Positions 5,220 to 5,358 of a DNA stretch of 5,358 nucleotides are shown piece by piece (the first letter of the stretch is position 1; each line of letters opens with the position of its first letter). Both the position numbers and the translations under genes were made by a program. Under the pieces are notes generated by a model that saw only the letters and a program-made list of their open reading frames with translations, ran no database searches and was not told the DNA's origin. Source of the DNA: Woeseia sp. (GTDB lineage Bacteria; Pseudomonadota; Gammaproteobacteria; Steroidobacterales; Woeseiaceae); assembly GCA_018701055.1 (NCBI GenBank), contig JABIUH010000491.1, forward strand, positions 1-5,358. The letters run 5' to 3'.

Positions 5220-5358
5220 GTGCGCGTGTGACGGTTTATGTACCGCGTGAAACCGCGGCTGTATCTGTGGGTGCACATGACGTCGCTGAGAAATTGGCGG
5301 CACTTGATAACGTCGATGTCGTGCGTAACGGTTCCCGTGGTATGAGCTGGCTCGAGCC
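5216..5358 (+). CDS. fdsB: NAD-dependent formate dehydrogenase beta subunit, N-terminal part (NuoF-like), truncated by window edge
   Basis: Only the first 47 codons are visible. They read from MSARVTVYVPRETAAVSVG to VVRNGSRGMSWLE, which resembles the N-terminus of FdsB-type subunits (VYVPRD...VVRNGSRG..WLEP). In the complete protein, FdsB carries the FMN, NAD(H)-binding site and a [4Fe-4S] cluster in its NuoF-like part, passing electrons from FdsG and FdsA to NAD+. The first 47 residues belong to the N-terminal domain and show no cluster ligands. The ATG overlaps the fdsG stop (ATGA) and has GGAG at 5205-5208, 7 nt upstream. The catalytic subunit fdsA and the small fdsD would be expected beyond the window. 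Confidence 0.88.
   Translation, partial: MSARVTVYVPRETAAVSVGAHDVAEKLAALDNVDVVRNGSRGMSWLE

Overview
The window looks like ordinary chromosome of a mid-GC proteobacterium, most likely a gammaproteobacterium. The reasons are the HiPIP with a Tat signal, the FdsG/FdsB-type NAD-linked formate dehydrogenase, and gammaproteobacterial-style CRP and Fur sites; this placement is inference. No mobile element, CRISPR array, tRNA or rRNA is visible.

Layout, left to right: (1) 3-161, a possible C-terminal tail of an unidentified plus-strand gene cut by the window edge. (2) 192-1373, minus strand, a class I aspartate/aromatic aminotransferase. (3) 1374-1691, an intergenic stretch holding a putative aminotransferase promoter, a possible decayed membrane-protein fragment (1454-1603) and a good intrinsic terminator (1635-1668) for the next gene. 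(4) 1692-2030, minus strand, a Tat-exported high-potential iron-sulfur protein (HiPIP). (5) 2031-2384, a 354-base divergent regulatory region with a Fur-box-like site, an 8-bp inverted repeat whose arms sit 31 bp apart, and a perfect CRP half-site pair placed about 60 bp upstream of a predicted start point. (6) 2385-3839, plus strand, a secreted zinc metallopeptidase of gluzincin type, distantly M61/M1-like. (7) 3890-5358, plus strand, a tightly packed fdhD-fdsG-fdsB formate dehydrogenase cluster that runs off the right edge.

The last three genes form one functional unit. FdhD passes sulfur to the molybdenum cofactor of the catalytic subunit, which should lie beyond the window. FdsG and FdsB carry electrons from that subunit to NAD+. 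The fdhD/fdsG overlap (11 nt) and the fdsG/fdsB ATGA overlap suggest translational coupling. The HiPIP is a periplasmic electron carrier next to a Fur-like site, which fits iron control. The peptidase appears to have its own CRP-type promoter.

Four of the five complete genes start at a non-ATG codon: three TTG and one GTG. In the two minus-strand genes a nearby upstream in-frame stop and a good Shine-Dalgarno support this choice. I found no clearly novel multi-gene system. The items most worth checking are the divergent regulatory region and the unusual metallopeptidase.
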